Source: Bacterioplanoides pacificum (GTDB lineage: Bacteria > Pseudomonadota > Gammaproteobacteria > Pseudomonadales > Oceanobacteraceae). Taken from it: a DNA stretch of 64,000 bases. Shown here in pieces: positions 24,878 through 33,008 of the stretch. The DNA lies in NCBI RefSeq assembly GCF_042648445.1, contig NZ_JBHRYB010000007.1, positions 11,647 through 75,646 of the forward strand. The letters run 5' to 3'. Made by a program: the position numbers and the translations under genes. How positions within the stretch are numbered: position 1 is the first letter of the stretch; the number at the start of each line of letters is the position of its first letter. A model generated the notes under the pieces. The model ran no database searches. It had not been told where the DNA came from and saw nothing but the letters and a program-made list of their open reading frames with translations.

Positions 24878-25594
24878 ATGCATAAAGTGGCAGATATTCA
24901 GGATTATCGTTCGGTAGCTCATGCCGGACACTTTGCGGGAAACGCCGGACGGGAACTGGCAGAGCAGGATGTGTTTCAGGGGCTGACCCGTATTCTGGAG
25001 CAGCGTCAACAGGACGACGACAGCATTCAGGCCATTTTAACCCTGTTGTGTGATGTCTCCGGTTTGCAGAATGTATCGCTGGCTGTGCCTGAGTCTCCCA
25101 GCCGTTTCAAAGCACAGTTCTGTTCGACCGGGGTCAATAACGGTGTGTACAGCTTTGCCGTGCAACATGCGTTGTGTCGTCAGTTTGAGTCGCGTGAATG
25201 GCTGGTGATCCGGGATGGCCAGGAACGTGCTGACGCCTTTGTACCCCAACACTCTCTGTTATCCGGGCAGGAGCGTTGTTTATTGTTGCCACTGACGTTA
25301 CGTCAGGCGGTCCTGGCAGTGCTGGTGGTCGATTTACGTCATTGTGAACACACACCGGATCTGAATCTGCTGCAGTTTATCGGTGCGCAAATTGCGCAGT
25401 TGCTGGTGACTCAGGTGGTGCCAAACTTCCGGACCCTGTACGCCCGTCCTTATCAGCGGGTTCAGGGCGATGAGTTGGATGATATTCATGCAGCCATTGA
25501 AAAGTGTAATGGCAATAAAACCATGGCAGCGAAGGTGTTGGGGCTGACGCCACGGCAGTTACGCTATCGGCTGACCAAGCTGGCACAGGACTGA
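24878..25594 (+). CDS. GAF-domain regulator with Fis-type DNA-binding C-terminus
   Basis: 238 residues. A GAF-like sensor region (about 35-175) is followed by a Fis-type helix-turn-helix (about 195-238: DIHAAIEKCNGNKTMAAKVLGLTPRQLRYRL), as at the end of NifA-type activators. The central AAA+ domain that contacts sigma-54 is absent, so it cannot itself act as a standard enhancer-binding protein. Its own upstream region carries a sigma-54-type promoter. ATG 24878 has an AAGGAGCTG site. Confidence 0.8.
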   Translation: MHKVADIQDYRSVAHAGHFAGNAGRELAEQDVFQGLTRILEQRQQDDDSIQAILTLLCDVSGLQNVSLAVPESPSRFKAQFCSTGVNNGVYSFAVQHALCRQFESREWLVIRDGQERADAFVPQHSLLSGQERCLLLPLTLRQAVLAVLVVDLRHCEHTPDLNLLQFIGAQIAQLLVTQVVPNFRTLYARPYQRVQGDELDDIHAAIEKCNGNKTMAAKVLGLTPRQLRYRLTKLAQD

Positions 25595-25667
25595 GCGCGG
25601 GCCGTTTCATTAAAGTGTCATCATCTGCGGGGCACACTGAGTCGATGAGACTGAGAGATTCCCGTTT

Positions 25668-26828
25668 ATGGCGCCGATACGCATCAGCATAGTCACTGAA
25701 ACTTACGTCCCTGACGTTAATGGTGTGGCTAATTCATTACGACAGCTGATCCGGGCGCTGGATCCCCAGCGTTACCAGATTCAGATTATCCGTACCCGGC
25801 CGAAGAGTGACTGGACGGCGGAACATGAAGAAGTCTGGCTGCCCGGGCTGACCATTCCGATGTACCCGGATCTGCAGATCGGTCTGCCGGCGAGCCGGCG
25901 TATTCGTCAGGCCTGGCAGTCGTTCCGTCCGCAGCTGGTGTTTATCGCCACCGAGGGACCGCTGGGAAATTCGGCGCTGAAAGCCGCACGTCGTCAGGGG
26001 TTGCCGGTTCTCAGTGCCTTTCATACCAATTTTCATCGTTACAGCAGTTATTACGGCCTGGGCTGGGTTAAAAGTCTGACGCTGTCCTGGCTGCGGCGTT
26101 TCCATAATCGTACGCTGGGCACGCTGGTGCCATCGCCGGAAAGTGCCGGCTTTTTGTCCCGTTCGGGCTTCGATAACGTTCATGTTTTGCCGCACGGCGT
26201 GGATTGTGAATTGTTTCAGCCGCAGCGCCGTTGTCAGTCGTTGCGGCAGCAATGGCGGGTGCAGCCGGATCAGCCGGTGGCGCTGTATGTCGGGCGTATT
26301 GCGGCAGAAAAAAATATCCCCCAGGTGATCGTCACTTTACGGGCGTTACAGCAACAACAGCCACGGCTGAAGCTGGTGATGGTGGGTGATGGCCCGATGC
26401 GTGCAGAACTGGAGCAGCAACATCCGGATATTCTGTTTGCCGGGGTTCAGACCGGGGCAGCGCTGGCGCGTTATTACGCCTCTGCCGATCTGTTTATTTT
26501 TGCCAGCATGACCGAAACCTTTGGCCTGGTCACCCTGGAGGCACTGGCCAGTGGTCTGCCGGTGGTGGCCTACGATATGGCGGCTGCCGCTCAGTATGTG
26601 CGGCCGGGGATTGATGGTTACCTGGCACAGGAAAACTGCGGCGATGACTTTACCTGGGCGGCGCAGCAGTTATTGCAGCTGGATCGGATTGAGGCCGGTA
26701 AAGCGGCCCGGGAAACGGCAGAAAAGGCCAGCTGGGAGGCCGTGGCACAGCAGTTCGACCAGCATGTACGCAGCGCCCTGACACAACCCTGCGGTAAAAT
26801 CCGGCCTCATCTTCAAACTATGGTATGA
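25668..26828 (+). CDS. GT4-family glycosyltransferase (MgtA/PimB-like)
   Basis: 386 residues, GT-B fold. The N-terminal half starts with the donor-side signature VTETYVPDVNGVANSLRQL. The C-terminal nucleotide-sugar domain has ALYVGRIAAEKNIPQV and the EX7E motif ASMTETFGLVTLEALASGLP. It resembles retaining mannosyl/glucosyl transferases acting on glycolipids. No polysaccharide cluster is around it, so a glycolipid substrate is likelier than capsule; this is inference. Confidence 0.88.
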   Translation: MAPIRISIVTETYVPDVNGVANSLRQLIRALDPQRYQIQIIRTRPKSDWTAEHEEVWLPGLTIPMYPDLQIGLPASRRIRQAWQSFRPQLVFIATEGPLGNSALKAARRQGLPVLSAFHTNFHRYSSYYGLGWVKSLTLSWLRRFHNRTLGTLVPSPESAGFLSRSGFDNVHVLPHGVDCELFQPQRRCQSLRQQWRVQPDQPVALYVGRIAAEKNIPQVIVTLRALQQQQPRLKLVMVGDGPMRAELEQQHPDILFAGVQTGAALARYYASADLFIFASMTETFGLVTLEALASGLPVVAYDMAAAAQYVRPGIDGYLAQENCGDDFTWAAQQLLQLDRIEAGKAARETAEKASWEAVAQQFDQHVRSALTQPCGKIRPHLQTMV

Positions 26829-26838
26829 GGTTTGCTTT

Positions 26839-26871
26839 CCTTAATAACAGGGCACCAAGTTATTAAGGAGA
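26839..26871 (+). promoter_or_regulatory. Hairpin that covers the ribosome-binding site of the next gene
   Basis: CCTTAATAAC (26839-26848) and GTTATTAAGG (26859-26868) are perfect 10-bp arms with a 10-base loop. The 3' arm includes the start of the AAGGAG site for the GTG at 26879, so folding would hide it. No T run follows, arguing against a terminator. Confidence 0.5.
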
Positions 26872-26878
26872 TGAGTCT

Positions 26879-27184
26879 GTGGAATTTAATCGCCGGAGCA
26901 TTGCTATCCTGCAAAAGATCAAACGCCTCGCCAAAGATGAACAGGGCTGCGACATTCACTACGACTCGCCAACGCTGGAGCACGAACTGCGGACTCTGGT
27001 GCAGAGTGGTGTCAGCCCGCAGCTGCTGGCGCTGATAGAAGCATTTTTACCGACTCAGGAACCAACCACCGCGCTGACCACGGAACCGCGGCGTTATCGT
27101 GGCGCCCAGCAACTGGTCGATGATGCTGAGCGTACGGCAAAACGCAGTCAGCGGGTGTATCGAGGCCAGGTGGTGATGGCCTGA
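26879..27184 (+). CDS. Uncharacterised 101-residue protein with GTG start
   Basis: No family recognised. It is helical and charged: FNRRSIAILQKIKRLAKDEQG, then a variable middle and a basic C-terminus (RTAKRSQRVYRGQ). Start GTG, placed 8 bases after AAGGAG. The competing ATG at 26871 lies in another frame and gives an unlikely protein. It may be translationally controlled by the hairpin over its ribosome site. Confidence 0.55.
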   Translation: MEFNRRSIAILQKIKRLAKDEQGCDIHYDSPTLEHELRTLVQSGVSPQLLALIEAFLPTQEPTTALTTEPRRYRGAQQLVDDAERTAKRSQRVYRGQVVMA

Positions 27185-27265
27185 TTCCGTGTTCAGTGGC
27201 GTGCGACACCGTGGTGCGCCTGTGGTAATGTTTGCCCAATCCAGGGACGTTTTTAAGGCGACGTT

Positions 27266-29476
27266 ATGCGGTGGGGAGGTATTCCACGCTCACGCTTGTC
27301 AGCCATCTTAGGGGTGGCGCTGACAGCGTATCTGATTGTTCTCAGCTTGCAGGTTAACCAGAACAGCAGCCATTGGCTGAACCGGCTGGAGTTTCTGTTG
27401 TATGACCTGCGTTTTAACTGGTCACTGCAGTGGCAGCCGCGCCAGCCCGGTGAACAACCGATTGTTATTGTTGATATTGATGAAGCGTCGCTGGCAGCCC
27501 AGGGGCGCTGGCCCTGGAGTCGTCATACGCTGGCGCAGCTGGTGCAGAAATTCAGTGACAGTGGTGTGGTTGTGGCGGCGTTTGATGTGGTGTTTTCTGA
27601 GCCGGAACGAAATCCGGTGGATGAAATCCGTCAGCATCTGCCGGCGAATAACGCCTGGTTATCTGCCCAGCTGCATCAGCAGGTGGATGCCGACCGGCAT
27701 TTTGCCGCCATTATGCCGGCCACCGATGTGGTGCTTGGCTTTTTGTTTCTGGAGCAGGATGACGTCACCGTGGGTCAGCTGCCGCCAGCTGTGTATCAGC
27801 TGACGGAAGAACAACAACAAACGCTGGTGATGATCACCAAATCGGCCTACGCCGCTAATCTGCCACAACTGCAGCAGGCCGCTGCCGGTGGGGGTTTTGT
27901 CACTACTTTTGCCGACCCGGATGGTGCCATCCGCCGTTCCCCGCTGGTTATCCGTTATGGTTCTCAGGTTTACCCGTCGTTATCGCTGGCCACGGTTATG
28001 ACCTATCTGTTTGATCAGCAGTTGCAGCTGGAAACGGCCAGGGTCGGCAGTGTTGATGTGTTACGCCGGGTGGGGCTGAAAGATCAGATGGCCCGGACAG
28101 ATGGTTCCGGGCGGGTGATTGTGCCGTATCGCGGGCGGCAAAAAACCTATCGTTACTATTCAGCCACGGATGTACTCAGTGGTGAAGTGGCGGCGGAGCA
28201 ACTGGAAGGCGCCATTGTTCTGGTGGGCGCTTCCGCACTGGGGCTGGCAGATTTACGGGCAACACCGGTTGGCAGCCAGTACCCGGGGGTGGAAGTACAC
28301 GCCAATATCATCGATACCCTGTTGCACGGCGAATTTCCATACCGGCCGGAATGGCAGGCGGGCGCTACCCTGGCGCAGCTGTTATTGCTGGGGATGTTAT
28401 TGTCGTTATGGTTGCCACGGCTGGGGCCGGTGGCGGCGATTATCAGCAGCAGCGCCACGGTATTGCTGGCGCTGGCCGGTAATTTTTACCTGTGGCATTA
28501 CCATCATCTGGATCTGCCGCTGGCGACCATTGTGCTGCTGATTGTGGGCTTAACCATGCTCAATCTGGGGTACGGTTTTTTACGCGAAAATGCCAGCCGG
28601 CGATTGCTGAAAGTGATGTTCGATCAGTATGTGCCACCAGCCCATATCGACCGTATGATGGCTGACCCACAGGCGTATCAGTTTGCCGGGGAACATAAAC
28701 AGCTGACGGTATTGTTCAGTGATATTCGTGGCTTTACCCGGATTTCCGAATCGTTATCGGCATCGGAGTTAAAAGCATTTCTGAACAGTTATTTTACTCC
28801 TATTACCAAAGTGATCTTTGATAACGAAGGCACCATTGATAAATACGTTGGTGATATGGTGATGGCTTTCTGGGGAGCGCCGCTGGAAGATCCGCGTCAT
28901 GCCTACCACGCGGTGTTTACGGCGCTGGAAATGCAAAAACTGACACGCCGCCTGCAACAGCAGTTTATCCGCCAGGGTCTGCCGCCGGTGGCGGTTGGGG
29001 TTGGGGTAAATAGCGGGCCGATGAACGTTGGTGATATGGGATCGTCCTACCGGCGTGCGTATACCGTATTAGGGGATGCGGTGAATCTGGGCTCGCGGCT
29101 GGAAAGCCTGACCAAATACTATGGTGTTGATATTCTGGTTGGTGAACAGACCCGGCAGCAGGCACCGGAATTTGTGTATCGTTACATCGATCGTATTCAG
29201 GTAAAAGGTAAAGAACAGCCGGTTGAGGTGTATGAGCCGTTGTGTCTGCTGGCAGAGCAGCAGGCCGGACTGAGGCTGCAGTTACAGCGTTATGAGGCAG
29301 CGCTGGTGTGCTACCGCCAGCAACAGTGGGCGCAGGCGCGCCAGGCGTTTGATCAGCTGATTGAGCAGTACCCGCAGCAGGCGGTGTATCGCTTATACCG
29401 CCAGCGCATTGATGATCTGTGTGAGGCCGGACTGGGCGCTGACTGGGATGGCGTTTTTCGCCATACCGTTAAATAG
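27266..29476 (+). CDS. CHASE2-domain class III adenylate cyclase
   Basis: 736 residues. One N-terminal membrane helix leads into a periplasmic CHASE2 sensor (about 30-340, with LEFLLYDLRFNW, GRWPWSRHTLAQL and AFDVVFSEPERN). Three membrane helices follow (about 370-440), then a cyclase domain (about 475-655). Metal aspartates are in FSDIRGF (near 483) and YVGDMVMAF (near 525). Lys in TIDKYVGD and Asp in LGDAVNLGSRLE are the residues that select ATP, so it should make cAMP. The C-terminal tail has TPR-like helices. It faces the FecR gene with only 2 bases between the stops. Confidence 0.93.
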   Translation: MRWGGIPRSRLSAILGVALTAYLIVLSLQVNQNSSHWLNRLEFLLYDLRFNWSLQWQPRQPGEQPIVIVDIDEASLAAQGRWPWSRHTLAQLVQKFSDSGVVVAAFDVVFSEPERNPVDEIRQHLPANNAWLSAQLHQQVDADRHFAAIMPATDVVLGFLFLEQDDVTVGQLPPAVYQLTEEQQQTLVMITKSAYAANLPQLQQAAAGGGFVTTFADPDGAIRRSPLVIRYGSQVYPSLSLATVMTYLFDQQLQLETARVGSVDVLRRVGLKDQMARTDGSGRVIVPYRGRQKTYRYYSATDVLSGEVAAEQLEGAIVLVGASALGLADLRATPVGSQYPGVEVHANIIDTLLHGEFPYRPEWQAGATLAQLLLLGMLLSLWLPRLGPVAAIISSSATVLLALAGNFYLWHYHHLDLPLATIVLLIVGLTMLNLGYGFLRENASRRLLKVMFDQYVPPAHIDRMMADPQAYQFAGEHKQLTVLFSDIRGFTRISESLSASELKAFLNSYFTPITKVIFDNEGTIDKYVGDMVMAFWGAPLEDPRHAYHAVFTALEMQKLTRRLQQQFIRQGLPPVAVGVGVNSGPMNVGDMGSSYRRAYTVLGDAVNLGSRLESLTKYYGVDILVGEQTRQQAPEFVYRYIDRIQVKGKEQPVEVYEPLCLLAEQQAGLRLQLQRYEAALVCYRQQQWAQARQAFDQLIEQYPQQAVYRLYRQRIDDLCEAGLGADWDGVFRHTVK

Positions 29477-29478
29477 CG

Positions 29479-31011
29479 TCAGCGTTGTGGTTCCGGGTTG
29501 TCGCTGGTGGGCAGTCCGGAATCAATCCGCCCCGGCCAGGCGAACAACCCGGCGGCGCTGTTGTCGAGCTGATCGATCAGCTGAAAACCGCCGGCAAAAC
29601 CGGGAACTGAGCCAGGTTCCTGTGGCGCGACCAGGATGCCTGTGATCGTACTCTGATCCAGATTCAGTGTGGCTTCGCCATGGTTGCCACCAGTGATCTG
29701 AAAATCAGAACCGCTGCTGTTAAGCTGACCGGCAAAGCGGGCATACCAATAGTCGTCACCATAGGCGGCTGTGAGATTACCATCGTTCACCCGGCCATTG
29801 GCCAGGTTAACGTCGAAGCCGCCGAACACCGTCAGATCATTCACGGCTTCACCATTAATCAGGCCGGGCTGCGCACCACCTTCGCTATAAAAAGACAGGC
29901 TGCCGTTGATGCCAAATACATCCAGGCTACTGGCCGGGTTGGCGGTTAACCATAACAGCGGCTCATGAATTTCGTTGATTAGCTGGCCCTCGCTGTTGTA
30001 CTGGCGAATCGGCTGTTCGGCAGAACCGTTCCAGATGCCCCAGTTGACATTCGCCACTGCAGGTGGCGTGACGCTGGGGTCTGCGGGGCCATCAAAGCGG
30101 GTCAGAGTCAGGCCGGACAGCTGCTGCTGGGTAAAGACCGGCTGTTCACTGCCATCGTACATCACACCACCGGGCTGATTGCCTGCTGAGCTGATCAACT
30201 GACCATATTGCAGGCTGTCCATCTGGCCATTGCCGATCAGAGTGGTTTGTGTGGCAGCGTCGGGTTCTTTGTCGATCGGGTTGGGCAGCGGCTGTGGCAA
30301 GTGGCTGGCGCCGTCGCTGTTATCCAGCGCCGGCGTGGCGGGTTCGGCCAGGGCTGATTGTTTGTCCTGTGCTTTTTCCGCTGTCAGTGGTGTGGCGGCC
30401 GTGCTGGCTGTTTCCAGCTGTGCGGGTGGGGTCAGTAATCCTTCAAAGCCGGTACCGGTGAAACGGCCAAAGTCGTAATCGGCCCCGTCCCCCAGAGAGG
30501 TGGAACCCTGAGGGCCATCCAGTTGGATGCCGCCGTTCCAGACACCGGCTAATAACTCGCGGTTACTGAACCAGACGCTGTACATAGTGCCGCGAATACC
30601 AATGCTGCCTACCGGGGTTTCGACTTTGTAGGCTTCTTTATTGCCTTTGCCGATCGTGCCGGTCAGGGTGCGGAAGCCACCTTCCACCAGTTTCATCAGA
30701 ATATCGCCGTCATCCTGCTGATCCGGGTCCGGCTGGCGGTAGGAACGAATACTGAGTTCGGAGTTTGCTTTTAACGCCAGCAGACCTTTATCGATAAAAC
30801 GAATCTGCAGCCGGCTATCATCGCCGGTGAGGATAGTGTCGCTATCGTACACCGGGTCGCGGCGTGACAGCGGCCGTTGCTGTCCCTGGTCATCGCGGGC
30901 GATAACGTCGCCTTTGACCATAATCACATGGCCGGCCACGGCAATAGCATGTGTCTGGCTGCACAGCAGCACCAGGCAAGCGGTGTTCAGCCAGAAAAAA
31001 AAGCGTGTCAT
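29479..31011 (-). CDS. Secreted FecR-domain protein with TbpB-like C-terminal barrel (candidate type XI secretion cargo)
   Basis: 510 residues from ATG 31011, which has a perfect AAGGAGG site. Signal peptide about 1-22 without a lipobox cysteine. FecR domain about 25-165 (VMVKGDV-like start, then AYKVETPVGSIGIRGTMYSV). A Pro/Ala-rich linker spans about 190-260. The C-terminal part (about 370-500) has alternating strands, with FGGFDVNLANGRV, WYARFAGQLNSSGSDFQI and GFAGGFQLID..AAGLFAW. This resembles the small beta barrel of TbpB and other Slam substrates. The next gene in the same operon (upstream) encodes a Slam-like outer-membrane protein. Cargo role is inference. Confidence 0.7.
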   Translation of the reverse strand: MTRFFFWLNTACLVLLCSQTHAIAVAGHVIMVKGDVIARDDQGQQRPLSRRDPVYDSDTILTGDDSRLQIRFIDKGLLALKANSELSIRSYRQPDPDQQDDGDILMKLVEGGFRTLTGTIGKGNKEAYKVETPVGSIGIRGTMYSVWFSNRELLAGVWNGGIQLDGPQGSTSLGDGADYDFGRFTGTGFEGLLTPPAQLETASTAATPLTAEKAQDKQSALAEPATPALDNSDGASHLPQPLPNPIDKEPDAATQTTLIGNGQMDSLQYGQLISSAGNQPGGVMYDGSEQPVFTQQQLSGLTLTRFDGPADPSVTPPAVANVNWGIWNGSAEQPIRQYNSEGQLINEIHEPLLWLTANPASSLDVFGINGSLSFYSEGGAQPGLINGEAVNDLTVFGGFDVNLANGRVNDGNLTAAYGDDYWYARFAGQLNSSGSDFQITGGNHGEATLNLDQSTITGILVAPQEPGSVPGFAGGFQLIDQLDNSAAGLFAWPGRIDSGLPTSDNPEPQR

Positions 31012-31022
31012 ATCAGGCCTCC

Positions 31023-32375
31023 TTAAAACACCAGAGTCAGTCCGCATTCGATCAGGTTGCGGTCATACTGGTAAATGTCGATGTTGCTCTGGTTTGTCAT
31101 ATAGGTCAGCTGGCCATACAGGCTCAGTTCGTTTGTCAGCTGGCGGGATGCCCCCAATACGGCCTGCAGCAGAGTTTCACGCCGCTTTTTGCCATTAACC
31201 AGCACATTGTCGTGATCGCTGTGCTGAAACATCATCTGCCGCCATTGCCCTAAAGCGTAAGCACTGGCGTGTTGAGACAACAGGTACTGGCCGCTGAGGT
31301 TGATGCCAAGGCTGTTTTTCGCCAGCGGGCTGTTGGGCGCCGAATCGCTGGCCAGCATTATACCCGCCTGACCGGCAAACACAGCACTGGCGTATTCGAA
31401 GCCGCTATTGATTTCTGCCTGGGTGGCATCCAGGTCGTCGTTCAGCTTGTTGTCCTGTTCACGAATTTCCAGTTTGCTGCTGAACTGCAGATCCGCCCGG
31501 GTAAGGTATTTCCAGCTCAGGTTCAGTGCCGGTGTCAGTTGCAGGGTTTTGTCATCCAGCCAGTAGTGCTGGTAAGCGGCTCCGAGGCGCCATTGATGGC
31601 GGCCGCGGATCAGCTGCATGCCGCCATCAGCGTAGATGGCGTTCAGGTCGTAATCATCATTGCGGGCGTTGGCTTTACGCTGGCCACTGAGATGCAGGTC
31701 GAAGCCACTGCGTTTGCTGACCGGCCGGCGGTAGAGGGTGCTGGCGTTGAGCTTGTAAAAACCACTGCCACTGGCAGTCTGATCTTTGTTTAAGCGCACT
31801 TTGCGCTCGGCACCGGCTAGCAGGATGTCGATTTCATTGAGGTCGGTGGAAGAGTTGATATTGGAATCGTAACCCGCGCCATAGCTGAGGCTGGTGTTCC
31901 AGTGGCTGCGGTATGTCAGCCGTTGCTCGGCGATGCGATCGAGGAATGCGTCGATAGTAGTGCGTACGCTGGCCGGTGGCTGGCTGCTGAGTACCAGCCT
32001 GAATTCCCGTTCGGCATTGTCCAGCTGGCTGAGAAAATAATAACAACGGGCCAGTTCCAGGCGATAACGAACCACGTCCGGATAATGGTTGCTGAGGCGC
32101 TCGAAGACAAATAAGGCTTCGTGAAATAATCCCGACTGTGCGGCGCTCAGGCCGTAATAGAAATCAAAATCTGGATCACCTTCTGCCTGATCCAGATGTT
32201 GTTGCGCCAGTTGCAGCGCCTGCTGGTAACGCTGTTGTTCAATCAGCTGCTGTAACTGTGGCATAAGCGGCAAAACCGCCGGGTTGTCATTGGTCTGGGC
32301 CTGCAGCACTGGGCTGCTGATCAAAGTCGTCAGGCTGAGCAGGCACACAAAACAGATGCCGGGTCCTTTCGCCAT
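31023..32375 (-). CDS. TPR plus beta-barrel outer-membrane protein, Slam/DUF560-like
   Basis: 450 residues. Signal peptide about 1-26 (SSPVLQA). A TPR region (about 35-150: RYQQALQLAQQHLDQAEGDP, LFHEALFVFERLSNHYPDV and ARCYYFLSQLDNAEREFRL) is followed by an outer-membrane barrel (about 160-450) ending in IECGLTLVF, a proper C-terminal Phe signal. This is the layout of Slam (type XI secretion) proteins, which move TbpB-barrel cargo to the cell surface. It is first in an operon with the FecR/barrel gene, 11 bases apart. The exact Slam family assignment needs a profile search. Confidence 0.72.
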   Translation of the reverse strand: MAKGPGICFVCLLSLTTLISSPVLQAQTNDNPAVLPLMPQLQQLIEQQRYQQALQLAQQHLDQAEGDPDFDFYYGLSAAQSGLFHEALFVFERLSNHYPDVVRYRLELARCYYFLSQLDNAEREFRLVLSSQPPASVRTTIDAFLDRIAEQRLTYRSHWNTSLSYGAGYDSNINSSTDLNEIDILLAGAERKVRLNKDQTASGSGFYKLNASTLYRRPVSKRSGFDLHLSGQRKANARNDDYDLNAIYADGGMQLIRGRHQWRLGAAYQHYWLDDKTLQLTPALNLSWKYLTRADLQFSSKLEIREQDNKLNDDLDATQAEINSGFEYASAVFAGQAGIMLASDSAPNSPLAKNSLGINLSGQYLLSQHASAYALGQWRQMMFQHSDHDNVLVNGKKRRETLLQAVLGASRQLTNELSLYGQLTYMTNQSNIDIYQYDRNLIECGLTLVF

Positions 32376-32587
32376 AATGGAGTCCTTAACAAGTGCGCAA
32401 TGCGCCGGAAAGCAGAGCGATACCGATAGTTTGCCTTGGTTTGCCAGAAATGCCAGTGCCGGTAGGGGTTGGTATGGCTTTTTGCCGATAATTTCCGCTT
32501 TTGTCGCGTATTGGGCTGATTATCGGGCTGCTGATAATTTTTATATCAGCAAGGAATGCACCAATCCCTTTCTTAAAATGTGGTTAT

Positions 32588-32678
32588 TTGACCTGTATCA
32601 AGCTTGGTTTCGCCCTTCGGACTGGGCGGAAAATCTCTTGATATGAGTCAACTCCGGTTGTTCTGGCGTTGCTACATT
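32588..32678 (+). promoter_or_regulatory. Tandem FNR/ANR-type promoter of the 39-residue membrane protein
   Basis: TTGACCTGTATCAA (32588-32601) and TTGATATGAGTCAA (32638-32651) each match TTGATN4ATCAA with one change. They lie exactly 50 bp apart. A -10 TACATT at 32673-32678 puts the downstream box at about -41.5 and the other at -91.5, the class II FNR geometry. The rest of 32376-32747 shows no gene. Confidence 0.65.
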
Positions 32679-32747
32679 GACGGCATAGCAACTGAGCTGG
32701 CGCGGTCGCTGGCCTGAGCCGATAACAACTTGAGAGAGGTGAGCGCT

Positions 32748-32867
32748 ATGTTTATGGATGAAGTGGTATTTGCAGGTCTGGCCATTGTAACTCTGACTTG
32801 TGCCTTCTTTATAGGTGTATACGTAGCCGTTAAAAAAGACATGAAAAAGCACGGCACCGGTGAATAA
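32748..32867 (+). CDS. 39-residue single-helix membrane protein under FNR/ANR-type control
   Basis: MFMDEVVFAGLAIVTLTCAF begins the protein; one membrane helix spans about 6-28 and a short basic tail (KKDMKKH) faces the cytosol. GAGAGAGG precedes the ATG and a T-rich terminator follows 95 bases later, so it forms a complete small transcription unit. Small proteins of this kind serve as accessory subunits of respiratory oxidases (CydX and CcoQ types). No oxidase gene is nearby, and I do not recognise the family. Confidence 0.7.
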   Translation: MFMDEVVFAGLAIVTLTCAFFIGVYVAVKKDMKKHGTGE

Positions 32868-32961
32868 CACCAGCCGCTGCTGAACTGTTTTCAGCTTTGT
32901 TCCGCGCAGTGGCAAAGCTGGGATGATCGTTTCCGATTTCTGCGCTGAGTACCTTGCCTCC

Positions 32962-32995
32962 GGGCCTGATCCTTGTGGTCATGGCCCTTTTTTTG
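32962..32995 (+). terminator. Terminator of the small membrane protein gene
   Basis: GGGCC..TGA pairs with TCA.TGGCCC (one bulge), followed by seven Ts. Confidence 0.75.
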
Positions 32996-33008
32996 TGCTC
33001 GTCGGGCG

